A stretch of 64,000 nt of DNA from Dicyema japonicum (Eukaryota; Dicyemida; Rhombozoa; Dicyemidae). The translations under genes and the position numbers were made by a program. The DNA lies in NCBI GenBank assembly GCA_011109175.1, contig RDEW01000038.1, positions 7,616 through 71,615 of the forward strand, given 5' to 3'. Under the pieces are notes generated by a model. It saw only the letters and a program-made list of their open reading frames with translations, was not told the origin of the DNA and ran no database searches. Positions within the stretch are counted from its first letter, which is position 1, and each line of letters starts with the position of its first letter. Shown in pieces: positions 11,011 to 23,347 of the stretch.

Positions 11011-12480
11011 TATGAGGAAAGTTTGATAGAAAAATTAGTAAAAAGGGTAGTATGGTCTACAGTACACGCGAAACCCTGTGTATTCATATGAATATGTAAA
11101 ACGTGGGAGTGGTCTTAATTAAATTACTTATTTATAAAGATCGATTTTCATTGATTATCTCAATTTAGATCCCTCGTGTATTTGATTCCAGCAGATTGCG
11201 ATTCATTAAAGAAATTGGAGGAATAGCAGGAAAAGATGGAAAATCTAGAATGAAACAATAGCTTTTCCAAAATATTAGTCTTCCGATATTTAGTGAAATT
11301 TTCAATATTTTTAGGACTAACTATTTAATCTGGAAAAAATATGTCTGGTTTATAGTGGAGTGAGCTTTACTAGTAGTGAAGACCATATTCTGAAGGACCC
11401 TTTACCCACTTATAATGTAACTTAAAGAACAGAATATATTTTTATGGTAATCGATTTTGTTTAAAAATGCAACTTTTTGATAAGACCTGTTAAAAATAAG
11501 AGAATATAAAGGGAACTATTCAAATTCCAAAAAACCCACTTAAACCCTTGTTTTGCAGTGTGCTGCGGATTTTTCTAACGAATCGATGAAGCCATCTCGC
11601 TTATTAGAACACGAAAAACGCAAGCATCCTCAATCACTAGGAAAAGATATTGAATTTTTTATAAATCTAAACCAAAAAATATAACAAAAGGATAAAACTA
11701 CCTTCATCAATAAAAACCTACAAGCCCTCAAACTGTTAAGGGTTTTTGTATTCAGTTGCAAAAATTATCGCCAATTCTGGTTTTTATTTTAACTTATATA
11801 TGCAATCCGATTACTGAGAGTTGTGCTTCCCTGTGTAGAATTGTTAATAAAAACCTACAAAATTTGAATGATATAAAAAATTTTACGATTTAATTTATTG
11901 GAATTTATTTACTCATTGTTGGAGAGTAATAAATATGAAAAATAGTTAGAAACAATAATGTTGTCGTGACTTTTTTCCATTGAAAATTCAAGATTCCATT
12001 AAAAATTGTGATTCGCATTGATAAAAAATAATGAATCAATTAAAAAATAATAAACTTTGATAGAGAAGAGTTATTTAAATCTTAAATATTTTTCACTATG
12101 TTGAATAATTAATATTCTGTGTATAAAAAAACTAAGAAAACTCTGGAGAGTGTCCCTTGAGGCAGTCCAGCCAAATCCTCTTGTGCAATCTACAGTGCAA
12201 GGGGATAATAGTAAACAGTCGGAGAGAATCTTCGCTAGGGACGGAATCGAAGATACGTGATAAATGTTGTTATTCTTATTCTGATAATAAAAGTTAGGAT
12301 CAATTAAGATTATCGGCTTATCGCTAGATTAGTGGGAGCGATAAATCAAATTAATTTGTTTTAAAGAATTAACTAAAATGAATTGAAAGAGCCTGTCTCA
12401 GTTAATTCGTCTCCTTTTCAACCAACCCCACCCACACTTTCAGTTTTTGTAGTAAATTGTCTGGACCGCCCGTGGCTGAG
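11010..12480. other. AT-rich intergenic, nothing identified
   Basis: No coding frame, RNA gene or transposon could be supported in this stretch. A slightly GC-richer patch at about 12140-12260 has no match I recognise. Confidence 0.5.
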
Positions 12481-12800
12481 TTTTAATCATTTCGTTCAGA
12501 CCCCCGGACAACAGCATCCTTCGATACACACAAACATCAATATCAGTTTCCAGTGAACCGTCAAGTGGACCAATAAATATATTCTTCTACTCGCATACTC
12601 CAATAGTCTTCTTGATGGTCTGACCCGTAAAGAGTGATCCACTTTGAGTTTACTTTGATGGTGCTTATAGAACTCGCCCAGAGACCATCTCATGTTGATA
12701 CTAGCAGAGCGACACTTTAGTAGAGTCAATTGATGGACTGACATAAATACCGCCAGCCACCATATGTTAGCGATAATCATTATCTTCTGTTATCTCGTGT
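12480..12800 (-). other. Possible coding fragment, unidentified
   Basis: The minus strand is GC-richer than its surroundings. A 94-codon frame covers 12496-12780; a different minus frame reads NIFIGPLDGSLETDIDVCV at about 12575-12520 and looks more protein-like. No family recognised and no splice structure resolved. It may be a transposon fragment. Confidence 0.2.
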
Positions 12801-13015
12801 GAGGCCATCTAATGATCAATAAAGATGTCACATAAAATAGAAAAGATAAGTTTAACAATTAACAATGTCAATTTTTTTAATTTATTAGTTGTTTAAAATT
12901 TAAACAAACGTGAATAAGTTTCACTACAAAAAATTATATTAAAAATAAATTTTTAAAATTTGAATTATAAAATTTAATAAGATTTTGGATATTTATAAAT
13001 ATAATACTATTTAAA

Positions 13016-14920
13016 ATGATGAAGCAGTCTACAATTCTCGAAGTAGAAGACGAAAATAGTGAATTTGTTGATTTTGTTGAGCAAAACTCAATAAATCAAA
13101 CGGAATTTGATCCTCTGGTCGTATCATTGATTGAAGAACGTGATCGAATGCATGATATTATAAATCAACTCAAAGATAGCAATTTATCCTTTGTGGACGA
13201 AGTTGACAGGCTCAAATCTATTATTGACGAACTGAGGTCACAGTTGTATACCAAAATGGAAGGAAATGAGGATTTTTCGACCCTCAAAATGGAATTCATC
13301 CAACTCAGAATTGACAACAACATGCTTTCTAAGGAAAATGAATTCCTTGTGGCGGAACGGAGGAATATGAAGGTTCATTTTCCTAACATTCCAGGTTGTC
13401 CTCAGTCACATTGAATCTTATTTATTTTCTGAGAATGCCTCAAACAGTCCTGCACTGGACTTAGTTAATGCAATGAATACCCTTTTTGACGAGGAAAGGA
13501 ACTCTTCAGATTATCTTATGCGAGCTAAACTTGCGGAGGCCAAGAATACTGAATTGAAGAGGGAAATTGAGATGCTTAATCATGAGGTGAGTTTGTTAAT
13601 TAATCTAAGATGTTTTCACTGAGGGAAGACATGGTTATGATGGGGGATCATGAAGACACCAATGTGCTTAATTTGGAGAAGCAGCTTGAACAGGTGTTAA
13701 GTATATACACCATAGGCGCGCAAAATGGAAGCACATTTGCGGAAAAGGTGTGTTCAACTATCCAATAAGGTTACTGGACTCGAACAGATGCATCTAGCGG
13801 AAAGTCAACAGGAGGCTGACAAGGAGTGTTCATCTTCAGTCAGCAGCTATGAGGTCGTTCCTGTATTCCATGAGGATCGGCATAAAAAGTCATTAAAGTT
13901 TTATTTTTTAATCAACAGACATTCTATGTCATTCGGTCTTTTACGTAAAAGTGTAAGAAAGAAGTTTTCGTCTCTTCTGCGTGGTGTTTCAACAACACAG
14001 AAATATTCGCCCTCAACTATACTCGAATCTCCCAATTTCGAAAATAAGAGTCGCATTAATGAGAGGTACTCTCCTCTATATTTTAGTTATAAATCGGTGA
14101 GGACAGCCATAAAGGAACGAACGTGCCTTTCGAAATGGAATTCAGATCTTGTTTTCATTTGGCTGAAGGTTATGCTTTATTCTCTACTAAAGAATTGGGT
14201 AGGCCTTTCTCCTGCTTTGTTGTCTCTCATTTCCAAGATGAAGGTGGATGGTGAATATTTGTGCAGCATCGACGACACCAAACTGTCCCAAATATTGGAA
14301 ATAAACAATTTATTTCACAGACTTAAAATTATTAAGGCTGTGGAAGAACTTAGAAGTTACTTGAATTCCAGAGTTGAGACTCCCTCGGTACAAATAGTTT
14401 AAGGATTTGCAGAATTCTCTTGAGGGGCTGTTGAATCATAAGTGGATTTCTGAATTTTGGCTCAAAAATGTTGGACTGACTCAGTATTTGTCAGTCTTTC
14501 AACGTAATTTGATTGATGGACGAATGCTGTGCTCAATAAAAGAGGACCAGAATTTGTTTTCTGAATTACGAATAGATAGTGTCCTCCATCAGTTTTGTGT
14601 GCTTATATTTTAGGCGTTCTTTGTATTATTCCATTTTATTGATGGAGCAGTTAGACTTTTCGAGGTATAAATTGGAGAAGGTTTACTCGCGTTCTTACAA
14701 ATCCTCTCCTTTAGAGTTTTGGGGTGCGGATTCCTTTGCCCTTTGGCTGAAAAATGAAGGATTCGTCAAATCTTTATTATCTCTTAATCAGAGAGGACTT
14801 AATGGTGCATTTGTTTACAACGATGATAAACCCATCTTTGACTATATATGCACTATTTTGAAAATCGACCAAAGCACAGTAATATATTATGTTATCCATA
14901 GGATGCTTCACAAAAGTTGA
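13016..14920 (+). CDS. PPFIA: Liprin-alpha (reduced)
   Basis: A scaffold of presynaptic/adhesion sites in animals that binds LAR-type phosphatases and kinesin-3 cargo. Eight GT-AG introns of 21-25 nt (13373-13394, 13587-13609, 13694-13715, 13898-13918, 14066-14086, 14169-14192, 14388-14412, 14592-14613) leave 1725 nt, 574 aa. Residues about 1-250 are coiled coil, including the early liprin block MAERD-like LIEERDRMHDII; a basic patch LRKSVRKKFSSLL matches the segment before the SAM repeats; then three SAM domains: SAM1 with FIWLKNWVGLSP and LFHRLKIIKAVEEL, SAM2 with LNHKWISEFWLKNVGL, SAM3 with FALWLKNEGF. Removing the fourth-last intron brings WLK next to NWVGL exactly as in relatives. Length is about half of the usual 1100-1250 aa: the coiled coil and linker are cut down while all three SAM domains stay. 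Confidence 0.95.
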
Positions 14921-15179
14921 AAATTGCGCTTACTGTTGTAAAGAGTAATAATGGTCTTAAATGAAATTATCATTTTATATTCTTTTTGTAAATTTTCCGC
15001 TTTATTGTGTCTTTTTTTCAAGATTTAATTACCGAACCATGTTTATTTTATAACACATAAACTTTAAATAATTAGTCAAATAGTCCCCGCCGACATAATT
15101 GACGTGGCCTTTAAAATGGTAACTGAGTTAACTGGAGAAGACACTGTTCTTACGTACGTCGTGGTTTTTGAGTATAGCC

Positions 15180-16150
15180 TGACGTCCCAGTTTCTTGAGA
15201 AAACGAAGCGATTTCCTACTTATTTCTCCAGTTGTCTCAACCACGATGGTCCGCAACGTAAATTGGTATAGAAGCTCTTTGTGTTTCTTGACCTTCTCAA
15301 TACAGAGTGTCTACCGCGCTCCCGACAATGTTGGAAGGACAAAGGTAGTCGATGCACGTAGTATTTCATACCATATATGGAGGGGTATCTAGCAAACGCA
15401 CGTTCCACAATTCCTTATGTCTTGGGACTCTTCCTGCCCTTTATCAGCATGATGTCCATAACCCGAAAGAGCTAGTGAATTGGGTGAAAGTGTACCTAGA
15501 AACTCGGAGGAGTCCCAAGGGATCAATATTGATCCCTTATCGGCGATTTCCCGTCTCTAAGGTCATACGCAGACGACGTACTACTCTCTGAACTACTGAA
15601 GGAGACTCAATGTATATATGGAAGAGATAAAAGACCGGTGCGGTCTCTAAGGATTAAAGGTGTAAGAAGAAAAATCTAGTGCAATCAATACTGTGAAATC
15701 CCTGAAGTATCTCGGAACAACTTTTGAGGAAACTGGGAGTACGTTATACAACTTTAAACTCCGAAGGAAAAAAGCAAACCATGCGATCTTATGAATGAGA
15801 AAATTACGTAAGATCATTCCATCGCTCCTCTATAGGCTTGAAGGGTGGTATGCACTACATAAAAGGAGCGTTTTATCTTGTTTCTTGAAAAATCGAAAAG
15901 AGCAGGGATCAAGATTGCCCTGCATAAACGGCTCGACGAGACTTTATATGAAGACTAAGTTTTGCTATTAGTGTCGATCAGGGAGTTAACAGAGAAAAGG
16001 GTGACAAACTTCCTGAAAAGAGATACTATCCTTGACTCGCATGTCGCACCACGGAATGAACCATAAGAGGGGTCTGAGGTCCAGAGGAGAGTCTAGGCTA
16101 TGTCAGAACCTCTGGTAAAAGCCTCAAAATAATACCCTCTTTACTTTTCT
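15180..16150 (+). pseudogene. LINE RT fragment (R1/jockey-like)
   Basis: A plus-strand frame at about 15563-15590 reads SYADDVLLSE, the RT catalytic box, and a following frame at about 15685-15760 reads NTVKSLKYLGTTFEETGS, the conserved block after the RT palm. Other pieces (LVNWVKVYLETR at 15470) fit the region before the catalytic box. Many stops and frame changes: a dead copy. It is GC-richer than the flanking DNA. Confidence 0.65.
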
Positions 16151-16353
16151 TTGTTAATAAAGTTTGTTAAAATTGAGAGATGTCCATAACAGTCAACGGT
16201 AGCACCACATCAGCACTTGTAAGTCTGAGGTATCTCCAGTCCTGATGGAAATACCGATGTGGATAGTGTCGTCGTCAAGGTGGGTCCCAACGCTTCTAAA
16301 CGCGAGGGTATTGATTCAAGAGCCACATACACATCGGTGTTGGTTTGATTTTT

Positions 16354-16596
16354 TTAGAAGCCTCTCTTTATTTTCGCAGATGGATCCATAAAGGTCTCTA
16401 CTTTGGCAGCTTGACTTCCAGATACAATAATTAAACTTTTAATTGAAAGTTTTAAATTTCCAGATTTTAATCTATGAAAATCCTCTCGAATTCGCCATCT
16501 CTTGAATTCGCTATTCAATGCTCCAAGTATATTTTTCTCTAACAAAATTTTTGAATCTGTCATTGTCTCGGATCCACCATATTTTTCAAAAAACAT
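16354..16596 (-). CDS. Hypothetical 80-aa protein
   Basis: An 80-codon open frame, hydrophilic at the start and rich in Lys/Ser/Ile further on, with no family I recognise. Its start lies in AT-rich sequence. No introns were resolved. It could be an exon of a larger gene or chance. Confidence 0.25.
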   Translation of the reverse strand: MFFEKYGGSETMTDSKILLEKNILGALNSEFKRWRIREDFHRLKSGNLKLSIKSLIIVSGSQAAKVETFMDPSAKIKRGF

Positions 16597-17224
16597 AAAT
16601 TTTTATTAAAAATATTTAGTTAGTTCTTGTAATGAAACAAAGTTGTAAAAGATAAAAAATTTCTGAAAAAATCAAATCATAAAATTTATTCAACTTAATG
16701 ACAGAATATAAATCTTTCAGAAAGATTTTAAAACAATTTCTCGTCGTTTCATTAACGATTTAAAAAAATATAAACAACTTATCTGATCTAACACGTGATA
16801 ACACGTGCTGAATTCCTTTATTTAGAGTTTTCAGTATAGAAAGTGATGTTCGATCATAAATTGACTTTATTGAATCCAAAAATTTTATATAAGGTTTTCC
16901 GATCATTAGCGTCACTTTCTAATCATTAACATTGGGGTAAGGGTAAATATATTTTTTGGATAAAAGAAAATCTTAAAACTCATAATGAGGTCGGATTTTC
17001 TGTATCCTTCAACCAAGACGTGAAAGAGTTGTTTCAGGAAGTTCCGCCTACATCCTTGTTGTGACCATCAGAACCAGAATTATGTCAGTCGACTAATTTT
17101 TCTTGAATCCTTAAAAAATATTTGTTTAATAAGAAGGAATCTTTATTTTTGATAATGCCCCATTTTACGGGGATTAAAGAATTGAATGAAATAGCAAACC
17201 TCCTTGTTCTATATTTACCCCCCT

Positions 17225-17555
17225 TACTCTTCACGTCCTTTTGTAGACGATCCGGTTCCACAGTGAGATGTTCATAGTGGTTTCTCCTGGTGGAAGGTTC
17301 CACACATCTACGATGCAGAAAGGGTTTGACGAGTGACGCCGTCATCAGTGGATACTCACTGCGGAACTGGATTGACTAGAAAGGACACTCACACAAGAAA
17401 AAGAATAATAGAAGTGAAGATCATTCCTTGGTTCTACGATTAGTTAAAATTAACTGTTCTTTACTTAATTAAAGTGTGTGTCCTTCCTATGCGGAGCTAT
17501 AAATACTATGGCTCTCGTGAAAAGGCTTTATTATTATCACAATGAGTCATTAAAT
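17225..17555 (+). mobile_element. tRNA-derived SINE copy
   Basis: Plus-strand copy with the body GACGCCGTCATCAGTGG and ACTGCGGAACTGGATTG, then the tail unit AATTAACTGTTCTTTACTTA, AAGTGTGTGTCC, and the 3' end ATGGCTCTCGTGAAAAGGCT followed by TTATTATTAT. The tRNA-like head is degraded. The 3' end forms a small hairpin resembling the 3' end of the family C LINEs. Confidence 0.75.
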
Positions 17556-17824
17556 TAAATTTAAATTAAATGTGAGTCATTAACTTGAAAATATAACTAT
17601 TCTGGAACTTATTATATCTAGACTAATTAAATTTTTCACGTGTTTTTGCTTAAGCCCTTAGCGATTATTTTTTTCCTTGCACTGTCTTTTCTCACGCTTG
17701 CGTCAAGGGAAATGGTCTCAAGAGTTATTTTAAGGACAGTTGCTAGTATAATTATTATTTTATAGAAAAAAACAAGTTTTCTCATTTGCAGAATTCGTTT
17801 ATTAAAAAAACAGCACTTCCGATA

Positions 17825-17930
17825 AAGAGTAATTAGTTAAAATTAACTGTTCTTTACTTAAATAAAGTGTGTGTCCTGCCTATGAGGAGCTATAGATATT
17901 ATGGCTCTCGTGAAAAGGCTATTAAAAAAA
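17825..17930 (+). mobile_element. SINE 3' tail copy
   Basis: A second copy of the SINE tail alone (AATTAACTGTTCTTTACTTA through GGCTCTCGTGAAAAGGCT), very close to that at 17450-17540, ending in an A-rich run. It lies next to a SINE head in the opposite orientation. Confidence 0.75.
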
Positions 17931-18150
17931 AGATCAGTAATTTTAATATCCAAAACGTTGAAAGTCTTCTTGACTTCTCGCTCCTTTCTTTTTGTTTGTG
18001 TGTGAGTCCAATAAGATAATTCAGTTCCGCGTTGATGAAACACTCATAACGGCGTCACCTGTCAATCCCAAAGCATCGCTGATGCGTGGAATCTTCGACC
18101 GAATGGACAGCAGCGAGCTTCGAACCGGGGACCTCATGAGTTTGATCCGG
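17930..18150 (-). mobile_element. SINE 5' part (tRNA-like head and body), reverse orientation
   Basis: On the minus strand it starts at about 18150 with GGTCCCCGGTTCGAAGCTCG, a good RNA polymerase III B box, and continues through AAGATTCCACGCATCAGCGA and GTGACGCCGTTATGAG to a poly-purine segment near 17940. It faces the plus-strand tail at 17825-17930, giving an inverted arrangement of two SINE pieces. Confidence 0.7.
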
Positions 18151-18156
18151 AAATTA

Positions 18157-18490
18157 TTAAAAAAACCATTCGTTTATTAACCGATGTACTAATCTCATCC
18201 GGCGTTTTCTATTCCTCTCCTTAGTCCTTAGTGCATCTAGATCGGTCTTCACAGAAGCCATCGATTTTATAGCGATTAAAGTACGCATCCATAGAATCAT
18301 TTTCCAGAACATCAAAATCAAACAGTAGAATGTAACCAAACAATTTCCACCTTCCCACTTTTATATCTGTAGATAATTTTTGGTTTGTATATGGATAGAC
18401 ATTTCTGTCCACTTCCAACCGCTTCAAGTGCTCTCTGTGGAATTTAGTCACAATACGATCCCATATCATAAGAAATAACACGGACATTAC
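18157..18490 (-). pseudogene. LINE RT C-terminal fragment (family C)
   Basis: The minus strand encodes KVGRWKLFGYILLFDFDVLE followed by SMDAYF, the decayed equivalent of RWRLFGHVLRM...SMEDYF in the 58.5-kb copy. Only this C-terminal piece remains. Confidence 0.65.
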
Positions 18491-19269
18491 ACCGATGCAT
18501 TATCCCCAATTCGTTTGCGAGAAAGCGTACTTCCGTTTCTTTTCTACCTCCACTATTTGCTTGGTTAATCATGCTCACTTATATGATATTTATATTCCTC
18601 GATGACATCATAAAACACAATATATTGCTTATTTTGTTGTACAGCAACACAAATGTCCACCTTTATCAAAACTTTTACATTATCAACAATAGACTGCACT
18701 TTATGAATCTACAACTTTATGGAATGTTATATCCCATACTTGCTGCAAAAAAGTAGGTGGATATACCTCACAACTTTATTATACATCCGTACGTAGTTGT
18801 GGTTCAGTATACAGCCGCACGAAGAGGCTGAAGTTTTTATATTTTGCTTATTCATTCTGTAATTGAATTTCTTGATGTGACCAAAAGTAAACTCTAATTG
18901 TATGGTGAACGTATATATTGTCGATGAGACGGGGATTTTTTATATAAAAAAGTTCTATCAAAGACTATGCAGGTTCAATAATAAACCGAGTAACAAATGT
19001 TGAAGATTAATTAATTTAATTTAACCCAGGATACACCGAAAAAGAAATTAAAAGTAAACAACTAGTCAGTGTATCGTTTCCACTTCCATCCGGAATTAGC
19101 ATAAAGGGTAAAAGACGTCCATTACTTGTAGTTATGGAAACTCCTCCAGTGGAGTGGGGAAGAGCAAATGATCCTTTGCGTGCCACCCTGGCGCTGGCGC
19201 TAATATGAATGTGACAGATAAACTTGATTCTTTTATAATTAAAAAAAATTAAAATCCAAGATCTTTGAA

Positions 19270-19490
19270 AAAAATTCGTCAAACAATTATGTATCATTTA
19301 TCTTATCCCGACAAGGATCTTAAGATGATTGGAAATAGAAATCTAATTTACAGACGACCTACGGTTGCATGCAGTGGAGAGAGCCCGCTGGAGACGTCTG
19401 ATGAAGAAGATCTTAAATCGTTTGGCGCAAACGGGATCTTAATTAATATATTATTTTTGGTTCTGTGAACGTGAGTTTAATAATGAAAAT
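19270..19490 (+). repeat. LINE 3' end (family C)
   Basis: Starts GGATCTTAAGATGATTGGAAA, carries GGAGAGAGCCCGCTGGAGACG, and ends TTGGTTCTGTGAACGTGAGT followed by TTAATAATGAAAAT. The same 3' terminus is at 22620-22770 and 59800-59920. In the full copies the stop of the RT frame comes just before this end. Confidence 0.7.
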
Positions 19491-20660
19491 AATTATGTAC
19501 CAGACAGAAATTCCACAAAAGCATGGATGGAGTTTACAGCAAACGAAAAATTTTATCCACAAAATCTGCGTTGAATAAAACCATATCGAAATGATTTTTG
19601 CATGCGAATGCAGGGTCACTTTTACAGTCAATGGATCATGGAGTGATTAAAGTTGTCAAGTTTCAAAACTTGAGGTTTATTGACATTTTTTAATGAAGGC
19701 GGTAAGGATCCTTATATTTCATATTTTTTTACTAAGAATTTTTTTTCATTTTTATTATCAAAATTTGGATCAGAGAATGAGCCTGACTCTAACACAATTA
19801 TTTTAATAGTCTTTTCTAAACAACTCCCTCGTAGGAATTAAACACATGCTGAAATATGCCAATAATAATGCTTTCCTAAAATACACACAGTTGTTATTCT
19901 CGTCAAACAGATCCCGTCTGTGAGGCGACGAGTCTTTCTAGCACACAGTTGTTGTAAAGGGATCTTCTTACCTTTCGCCTGACCAACTCCATTGGTAAAG
20001 ATTACTATTATGAAGACTCTTCCGCCTAAGAATGAAGTGATGTCCGTGGCGGTGGAACATGTGATGAAAATGAAGAGGGCGGACCCACTTCACTTCTTTT
20101 CTGAAACGGAAGTCTGTAATGGACTATTAGAGGGTGGATTTGGTTGCACAAGCAGACGTTTCCATCAGGTTCCTTCTTTGGAATTATTAGTTGTGACTGT
20201 TTGTGCAGGGTTTACCAAAGATTGTTAGCCTGGGGTCAATGAATAAAAAAAATAGTCGCTGAATTAGTGATGATGTCTAATACCACTTTAATCGGCACAG
20301 GCACACATAACATTTTCAAACCTTTTCAACATATTCAACAAAACTCAGTGTCTTGGGGCCAGGACTTTCGATGGCTAAACTGAGAATGGCTTTTCCTTTC
20401 AAAGTCTTAAGCAGCACAAACCCATATCACGCGCATGTGGTGTTTTGAGAATTTGTCTTATCTCCTCGGTTTTACTTATACTTTTTGGAATTTTTTTCAT
20501 TTTCATTTCCGGTATGCACAGAAGAAACTTAAGAGGAGGTGACTCATCCCAATTATCAAAGGAAGCTTATTCAAGGGCCCCTATCCACAGTAAAATATTT
20601 ATCGTTATGATAACTAATCTGGAAAAGTGTTACCCAAATCTAATCGGAATAGTAATACAA
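19490..20660. other. Gene-free stretch
   Basis: No gene could be supported. A 78-codon open frame at 19992-20228 (Lys/Met-rich start, then a Cys-containing end) has no recognisable family. The rest is short AT-driven frames. Confidence 0.4.
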
Positions 20661-20666
20661 TCTCAG

Positions 20667-22063
20667 TTATTGTTCTTTATTATATCGTGTTAAATACATA
20701 AAAATAAGAGCAACAATTAGAAGGATCCCAGAGAGTATAAAGAAAATCAACCCCGGATGTACTTTAAGCGTCGCCGCATAGATTGAGAGGGAGGAGGGTT
20801 CAATTATCAAAGCTATTATATTTTCACATTGAAAAATGCATGTAAACAGTCGTCCTATAATAACTGAATTGACTACCATTTTGGTCTTCCCTGACGAAGG
20901 TATTCATTATTGACTTTAGATTCGCCAATACGAGCACAAAACAAGAAATGAAGATGCCACCTACCATCCATTAATCTGAAATCATACCAATAAATATCAT
21001 TGCGTTAGATTGTGCAAAGCCAAATATCAAATATCCAAGTGAGTTAAGCAATAGTGCAGTAGCCGATAGTTTATTAACATTAATCAGTTTTTTGCTATAT
21101 AGGTACGCGCCAATAAATCCAAATAAAGCTCCAGCGAGTCCAAAATCCAAATTTAGGAGGGAGTAGTACAAATTACCCATAAGAAAGGGTTCTCCACTTG
21201 CGAAAAAATAATTCGTAGTTATAAAACCTGATAAGGTCAAGCAAGACTACTTGTAAAGGAAATGAATATCACTGAGTACAGAATGAAGTACACTATCAGA
21301 ATTTTTTTATTTCTGTTGGATTTAAAAATTTCTGTGATGGAGCTAAATGTAAAGGATAATTGTACATCATTTGAGATATTGGAGATGATTTAATGGGCTC
21401 TGGAGAATCAGCAATGAGACAAAGAGAGTAAAGAAGACAAAAAAATGACATTCCCAGTGCAATAATCTGAATTACCATGAAGAGACCTTTGTCGGCCAAA
21501 AAACCAGCAAGAATGCTTCCGATAATGAAACCTAAAGTGCACAATATCTCGGCTAAAATAGTTCTCTGCACCATAGAACTTTCTTTTGTTGTTTTAAAAA
21601 TAAAAGTGAACGCAGTCATAATGAAAACGGCTTCTCCACCTAAAAGGGATTTTATGGTCGCAGCCAAATATAAATACTCGATAGACAACTTCATATGGAA
21701 CATAATAATGAGTGTGACCATTCCGAAAGAATAGCTGAGAATCGACAAAACTAACGCCTTCTTAAATTTTCCGTGGTCAATCTGAGCCCCGTAAAAGAAT
21801 CCTTCAATAAAGGGCAAAATCAAAGAAAGAGCTGAATACAATGCAATTATCTTGGTTGATTCTTGTTGAACAGCATATCTTTTCTGAGAAGTAACTTCAT
21901 CCATCATTGAAGAAAGTCTCAGAAATGAACAATTGGTGTACATATCCTTACATTTCGCATCATACACCATCGACCGAAGTAATAGCTGTTCCAAAGCAAT
22001 TAAAAATATTATTGCAAATAAAACGGGCTCAGTAAATTTGATAAATTCAAACTTTATCACCAT
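20667..22063 (-). CDS. SLC46-type major facilitator transporter
   Basis: A 12-helix membrane carrier of the SLC46 group (proton-coupled folate transporter and relatives). Four introns (21343-21365, 21228-21250, 20961-20987, 20855-20876; 23, 23, 27 and 22 nt) leave 1302 nt, 433 aa, close to the usual 440-470 aa. The N-terminus has TEPVLFAIIFLIALEQLLLR, like the first helix of SLC46 proteins; the helix 2-3 loop has YGAQIDHGKFKKAL in place of the GSWSDRYGRK motif; the late part has LKSIMNTFVREDQNGRLF and SIYAATLKVHPGL, matching the conserved SxYxAT block of the family. The acidic/basic loop motif is diverged, so substrate cannot be predicted. SLC46A1-A3 cannot be told apart by eye. Its 3' end faces AT-rich DNA. 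Confidence 0.85.
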
Positions 22064-22149
22064 AATGACTCAATTGTTCAAAATTTATTATTTTATTGTT
22101 TATGTCACATTTTTTAAAATTACATTAAATTAAATTTATATTCAAAGAA

Positions 22150-22770
22150 ATATACGTAAAATTATAATGGTTTCTCAAAGGATCTTAAGATGATTGGAAA
22201 AAAATTCGAAAGTGTAAACGACCTAGAAAACAGCTTAGAGTGCTATTTGGGATGCAGTGGCCTCTTAAGTGCTGGAATTTATAAAAAATGCAAGACTAGG
22301 CCTCTATATCTGGACATCACTGACACCCGGTAGAGACTGTTTTGACACATTCTGCGTATTGATCTCCCTGCCCCAGAGAATGGGGCGATGGAGGGTCACT
22401 TCATCGTCGAGGGGAAATGCTTCCGTGGCCGACCAAGGATAACACTCATTATCATACTGCACAAAGATTCCCAAAAAGTGAGGAAATGCTTAAAGACGGG
22501 AGACGATCTGGAAGAGTTAAGATCGATTGCGTGTAACCGTGGAGGATGGAAAAGGCTAACTAGTAACATTATTTCTTGTGTTGCACAAGCTTTGCTATAA
22601 CCAAGGCGATAAGTGGCTATAATAAAAAGACCTACGCTCGCATCCAGTGGACAGAGCCCGCTGGAGACGTATGGTGGAGAGGATCTTAGATAATGTGGCA
22701 AAAACGGCACCTTAGTTAATATAACATTCATTGGTTCTGTGAACGTGCGTTTAATAATATTAGTGGGTCG
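22150..22770 (+). pseudogene. LINE RT C-terminus and 3' end (family C)
   Basis: The plus strand holds RLFxHILRI near 22335, then a 70-codon open frame with GKCFRGRPRITL and DDLEELRSIACNRGGWKRLT, the terminal block of the RT, ending at a stop after a CVAQALL segment. A second partial 3' end follows (22617-22770) finishing TTGGTTCTGTGAACGTGCG and TTTAATAAT. So two overlapping 3' termini lie in tandem. Confidence 0.75.
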
Positions 22771-23340
22771 ATTTAACAGCTAGATAATCGACGATTTTTT
22801 CTGACCACCAATGACTCTGAGAGACATTGAGACGCTCAACGCCCTTAGCTTGGCATTTGACGACAGCCCCCCTCCCACATGTTACTGAGTTCGGGGTAAC
22901 TAACGAGCAATGTCATGCCACGACGTAGGTGGGTCGGGCAGATAACCAAGGAAATGTAAAATATAAAGAATAAATTTAATCTTCGATTCAATCAAATAAT
23001 TTGTTTTAGTTAACATAATTCTAACTAATTATCCTTTTCGACATAATTGATGTTGCGTTGCCTCTCACGATAGCAACGGAGATCAAGTGACCACTAAAAA
23101 TGTAAAAAGGTCTATACACCATGAATATGGTTTTTAAGTCAGTTCTAGTAACCCGGAAATACAAATGTATGACATCATGAACTAATTTTAATAACTTTGA
23201 GTGCCAAGAAACTAAAAATTGCATGACGTCATACAATTTTACCAATCACCGGGTCAACGCAAAAATACTAATATACTCATTTTTTACTAATATAATAATA
23301 TACTCAGTTTGATTGCCAAGAGAATAAAAAGTCTATGTAT
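22770..23340. other. Intergenic, no supported gene
   Basis: Nothing identified; short AT-driven frames only. CEP131 ends just to the right, so its 3' UTR probably occupies the right margin. Confidence 0.5.
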
Positions 23341-23347
23341 TTATGAG

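Noticed and set aside
12496-12780. The 94-codon minus-strand ORF as a confident gene
   Set aside because: No family, no splice support, and a neighbouring frame looks more protein-like; kept only as an unidentified segment.
16354-16596. Assigning the 80-aa ORF to a known small protein family
   Set aside because: No motif is diagnostic; naming it would be guesswork.
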